Positions 56,881 through 64,000 of a stretch of DNA of 64,000 bases are shown here, piece by piece. Source of the DNA: JABDGR01 sp964561455 (GTDB taxonomy: Bacteria; Verrucomicrobiota; Verrucomicrobiia; Opitutales; JABDGR01); NCBI GenBank assembly GCA_964561455.1, contig CAZLPS010000008.1, positions 28,583-92,582 of the forward strand, given 5' to 3'. Position 1 is the first letter of the stretch. Each line of letters begins with the position of its first letter. The notes below the pieces were generated by a model. It was not told the origin of the DNA, ran no database searches, and worked only from the letters and a program-made list of their open reading frames with translations. A program made the translations under genes and the position numbers.

Positions 56881-56901
56881 GCGCACAGGAGAGCTGTGCG
56901 C
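56881..56901 (-). promoter_or_regulatory. Leader hairpin of the porin mRNA
   Basis: GCGCACAG and its complement CTGTGCGC enclose GAGAG. With the predicted -10 element at 56909-56914, transcription would start near 56902, so this hairpin would lie at the very 5' end of the porin mRNA, 26 bases before the ATG. A stabilising role is inferred. Confidence 0.55.
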
Positions 56902-56908
56902 CTAGACG

Positions 56909-56952
56909 TTTGTAGGCTAACCATGTTACAGTCTTATGGCTGATTTGTTACA
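56909..56952 (-). promoter_or_regulatory. Pho-box-like operator and -10 element of the porin gene
   Basis: On the minus strand TGTAACA (56952-56946), AGCCATA (56941-56935) and TGTAACA (56930-56924) start exactly 11 bases apart, the spacing of PhoB half-sites (consensus near TGTCATA). TACAAA (56914-56909) follows after nine bases as a -10 element, the position expected when PhoB replaces a -35 box. Confidence 0.6.
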
Positions 56953-56955
56953 TTT

Positions 56956-57239
56956 CGGTCTATTTTACGGCAAAAAATAGCTGGTTTCAAAATGCAGTTC
57001 TTACATAACTATCTTATCCTGAAAATGTTATGTCTTGAAAACTTTGGGTTCGACCTGATATTGGTAAGTCGCCATTTTCAATCCGGCTCCAGTCGCTAAA
57101 TTACCCGTTTCGCTCCTGACGTCTTGGGCTTATCCCTTGGTCTAAATGCACTTTGTCGCCAGTGGGACACCACGCGGGATATCGGCAGCGGGAGCGTTAC
57201 CGATACGCCAATGCCCTCCTTTATCAACCAAAGTCCATT
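56956..57239. other. Rest of the divergent phosphate-module spacer
   Basis: No gene is seen here. AT-rich sequence (56953-57050) probably includes the divergent DUF47 promoter; TTACATAAC at 57001 and a GTTATGT at 57027 form a loose inverted pair. The DUF47 frame opens to 57153, but its natural start is 57240. Confidence 0.4.
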
Positions 57240-57869
57240 ATGTTCTCCCTCCATCAGCTCTTCGGCAAAGGCGACCGTTTTCATCAACTCCTTGAATCCG
57301 CCGCCCAGGAGGCCTACGAAAGCGTCCGCCTCACCATCGAAATCATCAAGTCCCCCCGTGACACCGCCAAGCTCGACGAGCTGGTCCTCGCCCGCCGCAA
57401 GGAGAAGAAAATCTCCGAGCAAATCAGCGAGGAACTGGTCAAAACCTTCGTGACTGGGCTGGAGCGCGAGGATATTGAGGCGCTGGCCCGGGGCCTTTAC
57501 AAGATCCCCAAGACGGCGGAAAAAGTGGCCGAGCGGTTTCTAATTGCGACACCGCATCTGGGCGGCCTCGATTTCAACCGCCAGTCCGAGATGATGAGCA
57601 AGGCCACCGATGTGGTTTTGGAAATGATCAAGCAGCTCCGCTCGATGAAGGATTTGGAAAAGATCAAGGGGCTCAACGACCGGTTGCAATACGTCGAAGG
57701 CGAAGCCGACAAGTTGATGAATGAATTGCTGCGCGAATTGTACAGCGGCCAGTTCGACGCCCTGCGCGCCATTGTCCTCCGCGATTTGTATGAGCTCATG
57801 GAAAAGGTTATTGATCGTTGCCGGGACGTCGGCAATGTCGTCATGCACATCGTCCTGAAGAATTCGTAA
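57240..57869 (+). CDS. DUF47 (PhoU-like) phosphate transport regulator
   Basis: From ATG 57240 the product is 209 residues of all-helical sequence starting MFSLHQLFGKGDRFHQLLES. It carries the PhoU-like ExxxD patterns (EREDIEALARGLYKIPKTAE and YVEGEADKLMNELLRELY) that bind metal in this fold. DUF47 proteins accompany PiT transporters and are thought to control their activity. It lies 11 bases before the PiT gene, clearly one operon. Length is typical (about 205-215). Confidence 0.93.
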   Translation: MFSLHQLFGKGDRFHQLLESAAQEAYESVRLTIEIIKSPRDTAKLDELVLARRKEKKISEQISEELVKTFVTGLEREDIEALARGLYKIPKTAEKVAERFLIATPHLGGLDFNRQSEMMSKATDVVLEMIKQLRSMKDLEKIKGLNDRLQYVEGEADKLMNELLRELYSGQFDALRAIVLRDLYELMEKVIDRCRDVGNVVMHIVLKNS

Positions 57870-57880
57870 ATCCTCCGGCG

Positions 57881-58975
57881 ATGATCCTCATTCTCACCGT
57901 CATATTGGTGGCGTTGGTGTTCACGTACATCAACGGGTTTCACGACACCGCCAACGCCATCGCCACCGTTGTCTCCACCAAAGTGCTGTCGCCGCGCCAG
58001 GCGGTCATGCTGGCGGCCGTCACCAATTTGGCGGGAGCGTTTTACGGCACCGCCGTCGCCACCACCATTGCCTCCGGCCTGGTGGACGCCAAAATCGCCA
58101 CCATGCCGGTGCTGATCTGCGCGTTGCTCGGGGCCATTGTCTGGAGCCTCCTCACGTGGTGGCTCGGCTTGCCCTCCAGTTCGTCCCACGCGCTCGTCGG
58201 CGGTTTGTGCGGCGCATGTTTGGCGGCAGCCCGCAACGACTGGGGCGTCATCATTTGGTCGGTGCCGGGCGCGAACCATTGGTGGGAGGGCAAAGGCATC
58301 TTGTGGAAGGTGATTGTGCCCATGATTTCCTCACCGGTCATCGGCTTTGTCGTTGGCTTTCTGCTGATGGGAGTGCTTTATTTTTTAGTGCGCGCCTGGC
58401 GGCCCGTGACGGTGAGCCGCACCTTTGACAAATTGCAATTGTTCAGCTCCGCCTACATGGGATTCAGCCACGGCACGAACGACGCGCAAAAGACCATGGG
58501 CATCATTGCCCTCGCGCTGGTCGCCGGCACCTCCTCGGGCGCATTTACCACCCTGCCGGACTGGCTCAGTTTCCTGAAAACCCCCGAGCCGGCCGCCGGC
58601 CATCAGCTCACCATCGCCGCCTGGATCAAAGTGCTGTGTGCGATCACCATGTGCGCGGGGACGGCGGCGGGTGGCTGGCGCATCATCAAGACGCTCGGCC
58701 GCAAGATGGTGAAGATTCAACCCATTCAGGGTTTTGCCGCGGAAGCCACCGGTGCCAGTGTACTCCTTGTCGCCGCCCATTACGGCATGCCGGTTTCAAC
58801 CACCCACGCCATCACCACCTCCATCATGGGCGTCGGTTGCGCCAAGGGCTTCAATGCGCTAAAAATAAGCGTCGTTGAACGCATTCTCTGGACGTGGGTG
58901 TTGACGTTGCCCGCAAGCGCTACAGTTGCCTATGGATTTGTAGTCATGGCGAGGGCCGTCGGCTGGTTCAATTAG
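57881..58975 (+). CDS. pit: PiT-family inorganic phosphate transporter
   Basis: From ATG 57881 the product is 364 residues with about ten membrane segments. Both PiT signatures are present: GFHDTANAIATVVSTK near residue 19 and GFSHGTNDAQKTMGI in the second half. GLPSSSSHALVGGLCG and MPVSTTHAITTSIMGVG are the matching inverted-repeat loops. It imports phosphate (as a metal-phosphate complex) with protons or sodium. It is co-transcribed with the DUF47 regulator and divergent from the phosphate porin, making a complete outer-to-inner membrane uptake path. Confidence 0.95.
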   Translation: MILILTVILVALVFTYINGFHDTANAIATVVSTKVLSPRQAVMLAAVTNLAGAFYGTAVATTIASGLVDAKIATMPVLICALLGAIVWSLLTWWLGLPSSSSHALVGGLCGACLAAARNDWGVIIWSVPGANHWWEGKGILWKVIVPMISSPVIGFVVGFLLMGVLYFLVRAWRPVTVSRTFDKLQLFSSAYMGFSHGTNDAQKTMGIIALALVAGTSSGAFTTLPDWLSFLKTPEPAAGHQLTIAAWIKVLCAITMCAGTAAGGWRIIKTLGRKMVKIQPIQGFAAEATGASVLLVAAHYGMPVSTTHAITTSIMGVGCAKGFNALKISVVERILWTWVLTLPASATVAYGFVVMARAVGWFN

Positions 58976-59228
58976 ATTTGGTTGCTGGCACCGCCGGCAA
59001 GCTGCCTCGCTTCCGTCTGATGGACCCGCGCTCGCGCGACCCCATTCCGATGTATTCGTGAGGATCGAAAATTCGCGGCCCTGATTCTTCGCGCGAGCAA
59101 CTTTTCCGTTCTGCAATTTCCCGGCGCAATTCACGAACTCCTAACGGGACTGTAACGAGAAGTCCATAATGCACGTGTAGGATGGCGCATTCGGCTCAAA
59201 ACTTCTTCCCTCCCTTATCAAATTGTTC

Positions 59229-60428
59229 ATGAGACTCCATCGCATCCCGCTCGTCGTCACCGCCTTTATTCTTCTCTCCGCCGCTGCGCGCGCCCAAAAT
59301 TTCACCGCCGGTGATCTGGTGGTTTATCGGGTGGGCAATGGCACGGCGGCCCTGACCAACACGGCCACGCCTGTTTTTCTCGATGAATATAATGTGAGCA
59401 GCCCCACGACTCCCGTCTTAAGCATCGCGCTGCCGACTTCCGGCGGAAATCTAATCACTGCCGAAGGCACGGCTATCAACGAAGGGCAACTCTCGCTTTC
59501 GGCCAATGGGCAATACCTGGCCTTTGCGGGCTACAGTGAAGCGGTGGGTGGCTCCAAACCGTCCAATACCAACCCCACCAGTACCCAGCGGGTGGGGGCC
59601 ACGATTAGTGGGAATGGGACCTTGACGGTTACCCCGATGGGAACAAGTGCATTCGTCACCAACAATGTCCGGGGGGCGTACTCGACCAACGGCACCAATC
59701 TGTGGGTCGCTGGTGCCGGTTCCGGGAATACCGGCGGTGTCTGGTATACCAACGGCACGGGCAGCCCCGTGCAATTGCCGACGAGCCCCGGGCCGGCGGT
59801 TGCCGCCACGCGCTACGTGACGGCCATGGGTGGCCAGTTGCTCGTAAATACGGGCACGGCCATTCAAGCCGTCGGTACGGGTTTGCCCACCACCACCGGT
59901 CAGACCTCAATCAGCTTCAACCTGACCACATCGGGCAATTCCGCATCCTTCTTCATGGCGGATTTGAGTAATGCCATCGCCGGGCCCGACACTCTTTACG
60001 TCACCAGCACCAATTCCACCGCCAATTCCTTTCAGAAATTCACGTTGACCAGCGGGAATTTCTACACCGGAACCTGGGTCAATAGCGGCAATATTGCCCT
60101 GGGCACTTTGGGCAATGGCAACGGCACGCTGGGCCTGACCGGGGTGGCCGATGCCAATGGCAATGTGACCATCTATGGCACTTCTTCCTCCACCCTTTTT
60201 GATTTAGTGGACACCAGCGGTTATGATGGCACGCTGACTGGCACACCCACCGTCCTCGCCACGGCTTCTGGCAACGAAGCCTTCCGCGGCCTCGCTTTGG
60301 CGCCTTCGGCAGTCCCGGAACCGGGTGAAACTGCCGCGCTCCTCGGTGCCGCCACGCTCCTGGTTGCGGGGTGCCACCGCCGCCGGAAACTCAGGGTGGC
60401 CGCCGCCCCGGCAAATGACTTGGATTGA
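59229..60428 (+). CDS. PEP-CTERM sorted extracellular protein (paralog A)
   Basis: From ATG 59229 the product is 399 residues. The signal peptide is MRLHRIPLVVTAFILLSAAA to ARAQ. The mature protein begins FTAGDLVVYRVGNGTAALTN and includes ATPVFLDEYN and repeated propeller-like strands rich in Thr/Asn/Gly. The C-terminus has AVPEPGETAALLGAATLLVA then GCHRRRK: a PEP-CTERM motif, helix and basic tail, the signal for exosortase/EPS sorting. No exosortase gene is in the window. It shares its opening plan with the protein at 61350. Confidence 0.87.
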   Translation: MRLHRIPLVVTAFILLSAAARAQNFTAGDLVVYRVGNGTAALTNTATPVFLDEYNVSSPTTPVLSIALPTSGGNLITAEGTAINEGQLSLSANGQYLAFAGYSEAVGGSKPSNTNPTSTQRVGATISGNGTLTVTPMGTSAFVTNNVRGAYSTNGTNLWVAGAGSGNTGGVWYTNGTGSPVQLPTSPGPAVAATRYVTAMGGQLLVNTGTAIQAVGTGLPTTTGQTSISFNLTTSGNSASFFMADLSNAIAGPDTLYVTSTNSTANSFQKFTLTSGNFYTGTWVNSGNIALGTLGNGNGTLGLTGVADANGNVTIYGTSSSTLFDLVDTSGYDGTLTGTPTVLATASGNEAFRGLALAPSAVPEPGETAALLGAATLLVAGCHRRRKLRVAAAPANDLD

Positions 60429-60472
60429 GAGGAAATGTCTTTGCCATCAGCTGCGGAGCGCAACCATCCACC

Positions 60473-61147
60473 ATGAGCGATTGGGAACTTACAGAATTCA
60501 ATTCGCGATTGATCGCCAATGCTCATCCCAAGAGCCGTGATTACCCCCGGGGGCGGGGCCGGCCATGGGTTGCGCCGGAGACGCCATTGCGACCGGCGAC
60601 CAGGCCTGAATATATCGCCCCCCGCCGAGGGTGGTATTGCGGTCCAAAATCACTGGGGCCGGAGAGCATGGGGAATTTGGATCTCTATTTTCGGGAACAA
60701 CCGGGAGCCGCGCTCGAAAAGCCCGTCAAAATCCTGGGGACGGCCACCCTGCTGGCCGCCCTTTTTACCACCGTCCTGCTCTTGGGTTTGCTCACCAGCT
60801 CATTTGCCAATTTTTTCCCGGCCAAAATGCCGGCTCCGACCCAGTCATCCCAAGTCATCGGCATTGTGAATCCCCGGTGGGTCGAAAACAAAACCTTCCG
60901 CGTGACTGACGACGGGGGGAAGATGGGGTACTTCGATTCGGCGACGGGCGGTCTGATTGGCACCCTGACCCCGCCCAAGTATGTCTTCGTCACTCCGAGC
61001 GAAGCGCAACTGGATTTGGAAAGGTTGATTAAACTCGGCTATGTCACCGCTGCCGGTGCGGCTCCCGATGTGGTCCGGGATTTTGCGGTTCTGAAAAAGT
61101 TGGGCATCACCATTGAAAACACCGGCATCGTCGGTGGGGGCTTTTAG
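60473..61147 (+). CDS. Single-helix membrane protein of unknown function
   Basis: From ATG 60473 the product is 224 residues. The N-terminal 85 residues are Pro/Arg-rich and polar (SRDYPRGRGRPWVAPETPLR). One membrane helix lies at about 95-118 (GTATLLAALFTTVLLLGLLT). The C-terminal 105 residues form a small soluble domain: VIGIVNPRWVENKTFRVTDD, GGKMGYFDSATGGLIGTLTP and YVFVTPSEAQLDLERLIKLG. No family is recognised. It sits between the two PEP-CTERM paralogs on the same strand, 45 bases after the first, so a role with them is possible but unproven. Confidence 0.65.
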   Translation: MSDWELTEFNSRLIANAHPKSRDYPRGRGRPWVAPETPLRPATRPEYIAPRRGWYCGPKSLGPESMGNLDLYFREQPGAALEKPVKILGTATLLAALFTTVLLLGLLTSSFANFFPAKMPAPTQSSQVIGIVNPRWVENKTFRVTDDGGKMGYFDSATGGLIGTLTPPKYVFVTPSEAQLDLERLIKLGYVTAAGAAPDVVRDFAVLKKLGITIENTGIVGGGF

Positions 61148-61217
61148 AGGCAACTGCGGGCTTGATTGATCACGCATTTCGCGGTCAGGCCCGCACCCGA
61201 ACCGGGCGCATCCACTT

Positions 61218-61280
61218 TTTCATTTCCGCCGGGCCAGCCAGGCCCAGGTTACAACTCTGGCGGTCGTAACGGAAATGAAA
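61218..61280. repeat. Structured leader before PEP-CTERM paralog B
   Basis: TTTCATTTCCG (61218-61228) and its exact complement (61270-61280) enclose 41 bases that contain two nested hairpins, GGGCC-AGCCA-GGCCC and CCAG-N9-CTGG. No U-tract follows, so it is not a clear terminator. It lies 70 bases before the gene start. Confidence 0.55.
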
Positions 61281-61349
61281 TAAACGTCGGCAAACTATTA
61301 CAATCCCAACCTTGTGCTGAACAGGTTTCTCTTGTTGAACAAAGGCCTC

Positions 61350-62954
61350 ATGATAAAAAATTTCCAATCCAATGAATTTTCTGCGCGCGGTTTTCTCCAC
61401 CGCCTGCGCTCCGCCGCCATGGTGGTTACCGGGTTGTTCGCCGCCCATCACGCCTCCGCCCAATTGTTCTCTCCCGGGAATCTGCTGGTGAGCCGCAGTG
61501 TTTATGCGGGCAATGATTCCCTCGTCACGATCGGCCAGGCGCTGCCTGGCGGCGGCAATGCCACCGCGAACGGTAATTACACCACGGTGTGGAATAACGA
61601 AACGCCGGACCCGAGTTTCGGCATTACGTCGCCAATTTTTTTAGATCAGCTTGCGCCCAACGGTACGTTCATCAACAGCCTGGCGATTAACACCAGTCAG
61701 CTCGTAACGAGTTTCCCCTCGAAATCAGAATTGGGTCTTTCGGTTTCAAGTGACGGCACCGCTGTTACTTTCATGGGTTACGTGGCCCCCGTGAACACCC
61801 TCGACGTTTCAAATTCCAACACCCCCGGCCACGTGGATCCGACCAATCCGGTGGCGCTCACCTACCAGCGCGCCGTCGGTGAGATTGACGCCAACGGCAA
61901 TCTCCTCGTCACACCGGTTAATACTTACAGCGGCAACAACGGGCGGACCGCGGTGTTGGCCGCGAACGTCAATGGCAGCGGGCAAAGCAATTACTACATG
62001 GTGGGCAACGCTGGCAACGGCGCCGGCACCGAACCGGTAAACATCGTGAACAACACCGGATTGCAAATGACCCCGCGGCTCGGCGGCGCCAACGCCACCG
62101 TGGTCGGTGTGCAACAAGGCGTGGCCAACGCTTCCAACGGTTTCCAATTTGGCTACTCGGTCGTGCAAAACAGCCTGCCGGCGGACAAATCGGGCAAGGA
62201 CAATAACTTTCGCGGCCTGACGCTTGCCAATAACACCCTGTTCGCCACCAAAGGCAGCGGCAGCAACGGCATTGATACGGTTTATCAAATTGGCACCGCC
62301 GGCACTTTGCCGACGGCCGCCACCGCCGCCACCACCGCCATTACGGTGCTGCCGGGTTTTAATTCGACCTCAGCCAAGACGGCCATCAGCAACGCAAATC
62401 CGGCCTCCAATCCCTTTGGCTTGTTTTTCGCCAACTCCACCACGCTTTACGTGGCCGACGAAGGCGACGCGGTGTTGGCTGACCTCACCAACGGCAACGA
62501 CCCCAATGCCGGCCTGCAAAAATGGATCTTTAACGGAACTGTCTGGAACCTTGCCTATACCCTGAAGAACGGCCTCAACTTGGGCGCGAACTACAGCGTC
62601 GGTAATGTTTCCAACCTGCAGACGGACGGCTTGCGCAACATTACCGGAGAAGTATATGCCAACGGCACCGTATCGCTTTTCGCCGTCACCGCCGCCATTG
62701 GCGGATTGAATGACCCCGGGGCCAATCCGAATTTCTTGATGGGCATTACCGACAATCTGTCGGCCAACCTTTCCAGCGAGGTTTCGTCCGAGCAGTTTGT
62801 GACCATTGACAGCGCCATGGCGGGAGAGGTGCTTCGCGGAGTTTCTTTCACACCGAGCACGGCGGTGCCGGAGCCTGCGACCTTTGCCCTGCTCATGGGC
62901 GCCGGAGTGCTGGGTCTGGCCGCGCGGCGGCGGATGCGCCCGCTACGTCAATAA
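61350..62954 (+). CDS. PEP-CTERM sorted extracellular protein (paralog B)
   Basis: From ATG 61350 (the frame opens to 61314) the product is 534 residues with a signal peptide ending HHASAQ. The mature protein starts LFSPGNLLVSRSVYAGNDSL and contains SPIFLDQLAPNGTFINSLAI, the same plan as paralog A. Propeller-like repeats follow, including NNTLFATKGSGSNGIDTVYQ and TTLYVADEGDAVLADLTNGN. The end is AVPEPATFALLMGAGVLGLA then ARRRMRPLRQ, a canonical PEP-CTERM signal. Twelve bases overlap the convergent epimerase gene. Confidence 0.9.
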   Translation: MIKNFQSNEFSARGFLHRLRSAAMVVTGLFAAHHASAQLFSPGNLLVSRSVYAGNDSLVTIGQALPGGGNATANGNYTTVWNNETPDPSFGITSPIFLDQLAPNGTFINSLAINTSQLVTSFPSKSELGLSVSSDGTAVTFMGYVAPVNTLDVSNSNTPGHVDPTNPVALTYQRAVGEIDANGNLLVTPVNTYSGNNGRTAVLAANVNGSGQSNYYMVGNAGNGAGTEPVNIVNNTGLQMTPRLGGANATVVGVQQGVANASNGFQFGYSVVQNSLPADKSGKDNNFRGLTLANNTLFATKGSGSNGIDTVYQIGTAGTLPTAATAATTAITVLPGFNSTSAKTAISNANPASNPFGLFFANSTTLYVADEGDAVLADLTNGNDPNAGLQKWIFNGTVWNLAYTLKNGLNLGANYSVGNVSNLQTDGLRNITGEVYANGTVSLFAVTAAIGGLNDPGANPNFLMGITDNLSANLSSEVSSEQFVTIDSAMAGEVLRGVSFTPSTAVPEPATFALLMGAGVLGLAARRRMRPLRQ

Positions 62955-63857
62955 CTTCGCATAGCCCTCACGAAAGGAGCCCGCCCGGCACTGCCAGCCG
63001 ATGGCCTGACGGATTCGAGCGTTGGCGACCCGACGATTGGGGGTTTGGCCCGCCGCGTTGCGGCGGTGGATCGAGCGCGCCGACCCCGCTGCGTCAAATT
63101 TGAGCCCGGCGGGATCACGCCCAACTCGCCCCGCCAACCATGCCAACAGGTCGCATTTTCGAACGGGCTCGTCATCGGTGACATTGAAAATCCCGCCCGT
63201 AATTTCCACGGGAGCAGCGAGGCACGCTTGCATCGCCCCAACGGCATCATCGCGATGCAGGAGGTTGACCCAATTTGCGCCGTCGCCCGGAAAAGTCGTT
63301 TCTCCGCCACGCAGGGCATCGAGCAAATAATGCCGCTGCGGACCATAGAGCCCCGCCAGGCGCAAAACCCACACCCGGCGAACCAACCGTGGCGATAACG
63401 TCAGCAAAATCTCCTCCGCCTCCCTCAGGACCCGGCCCGCCGCACCAAGGCGCGCCGCATCCACCAGCGTTGCTTCATCCACCCAACTGCCATCGGTCTG
63501 GGGATATACACTGGTCGAACTCGTAAAAACCAATTCCCGCGCTGGCACCCGACCACTGGCAGCCGATTGGTCCAGCCAGCGAACGATGGACTTCGCCCCC
63601 TCAATAAATGAATGCTGATACCCATCCTCGCCAGCTTTTGACGGTGCCACGCAAAAAACCACGGCTTCACCGGCAGGATTAAATGCTGCATGCCAGTTAT
63701 CGGAAACAATATCCGCGGCGACCACTTCGCCGAAACCCATCGCTCGCAAATCCGCCGCCCTCCCCTCGCTCCGGGTCAACACGCCCACGTTTTCGCCGAC
63801 AGCCAAAGCTGCCTTCGCCAAGGCGGTACCAATATAACCACAGCCAAGGATGATCAT
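62943..63857 (-). CDS. NAD-dependent epimerase/dehydratase-like SDR protein
   Basis: From ATG 63857 the product is 304 residues; the frame opens to 63929. The start MIILGCGYIGTALAKAALAV has the Rossmann GxGxxG. ELVFTSSTSVYPQTDGSWVDE holds the SSTSVY pattern typical of this extended-SDR branch. The YxxxK tyrosine/lysine is not in its usual place; RVLREAEEILL stands where YGxTK is expected, as in YeeZ/GalE-like proteins of uncertain activity. VLRLAGLYGPQRH and NLLHRDDAVGAMQACL follow. The substrate is unknown. A 7-bp repeat array lies about 90 bases upstream of its start. Confidence 0.8.
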   Translation of the reverse strand: MIILGCGYIGTALAKAALAVGENVGVLTRSEGRAADLRAMGFGEVVAADIVSDNWHAAFNPAGEAVVFCVAPSKAGEDGYQHSFIEGAKSIVRWLDQSAASGRVPARELVFTSSTSVYPQTDGSWVDEATLVDAARLGAAGRVLREAEEILLTLSPRLVRRVWVLRLAGLYGPQRHYLLDALRGGETTFPGDGANWVNLLHRDDAVGAMQACLAAPVEITGGIFNVTDDEPVRKCDLLAWLAGRVGRDPAGLKFDAAGSARSIHRRNAAGQTPNRRVANARIRQAIGWQCRAGSFREGYAKLLT

Positions 63858-63948
63858 GGGGAAAGGATGTAGAAGGTAGGGGGTACGGAGTGGAATTGGA
63901 AACCCAATTTGGCATCGCTTTTTTAACAACTCTTGCTACCGGGCACTT

Positions 63949-64000
63949 CCCCGCTCCCCGCTCCCCGCTCCCCGCTCCCCGCTCCCCGCTCCCCGCTCCC
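63949..64000. repeat. 7-bp tandem repeat (CTCCCCG)n at the window edge
   Basis: About seven perfect copies of CTCCCCG occupy the last 52 bases and continue past the window. The array lies upstream of the minus-strand epimerase-like gene, 92 bases from its ATG. Confidence 0.85.

Noticed and set aside
58968..59174. Minus-strand 68-codon frame after the PiT gene
   Set aside because: No family and no start signal; it lies in an ordinary spacer.
1..64000. tRNA, rRNA, CRISPR arrays and integrase genes
   Set aside because: I looked for cloverleaf tails, rRNA cores, regular repeat-spacer arrays and integrase motifs and saw none, but without tools a single tRNA could be missed.

Overview
The window looks like a chromosomal segment of a Verrucomicrobiota bacterium (inference). 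The evidence is a GC-rich Gram-negative genome with Kdo transferase, outer-membrane porin and lipoprotein genes, two PEP-CTERM proteins, two large proteins built from autotransporter-associated beta-strand repeats, DUF1080 and propeller proteins, and almost no Shine-Dalgarno sequences, even before ribosomal protein genes. No rRNA, tRNA, CRISPR array or prophage was recognised.

Layout. Positions 1-10868 (minus) hold the first 3,622 codons of one giant secreted repeat protein that runs off the left edge. A radical SAM gene follows (11689-12858, minus). Positions 12986-22236 (plus) form an accessory cluster: three paralogous secreted propeller proteins with chitobiase-type C-terminal domains, the third broken by one in-frame TAA, surrounding two secreted carbohydrate-esterase-like enzymes, one of them a tandem SGNH double enzyme. 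A ParE-type toxin-antitoxin pair sits among them. Next come a triple YbjQ-repeat protein, an orphan HicB-like protein, a DUF1080 lipoprotein, and two minus-strand genes for a membrane coiled-coil protein and a Gly/Ser-rich secreted protein.

Positions 27583-31460 carry a shortened str operon, rpsL-rpsG-fusA-rpsJ, with no tuf and no rplC after rpsJ. It is followed by a decayed DUF433/DUF5615 toxin-antitoxin remnant, a second beta-strand-repeat protein, and an RHH antitoxin whose PIN toxin is decayed. Positions 35631-49699 are mostly housekeeping: a secreted propeller, trpD, glmM, a ketopantoate reductase, an M16 peptidase overlapping a response regulator, Kdo transferase, an MHS-type transporter, a TPR lipoprotein and a LOG-family protein. 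A short ModE-like regulator then borders a decayed IS1182-like element (50650-52206) flanked by CTAG.

Positions 55473-58975 form a phosphate-uptake module: an OprO/P-type porin divergent from a DUF47 (PhoU-like) gene and a PiT transporter, with a Pho-box-like array in front of the porin. The right end has two paralogous PEP-CTERM proteins around a one-helix membrane protein, an NAD-dependent epimerase-like gene, and a 7-bp tandem repeat that runs off the right edge.

Two window-wide themes stand out. Many starts are preceded by short repetitive word-like tracts and C/T-rich leaders instead of Shine-Dalgarno sequences. Toxin-antitoxin loci appear in several stages of decay. The best candidate for an undescribed system is the propeller/esterase cluster at 12986-22236; its function is not known from sequence.
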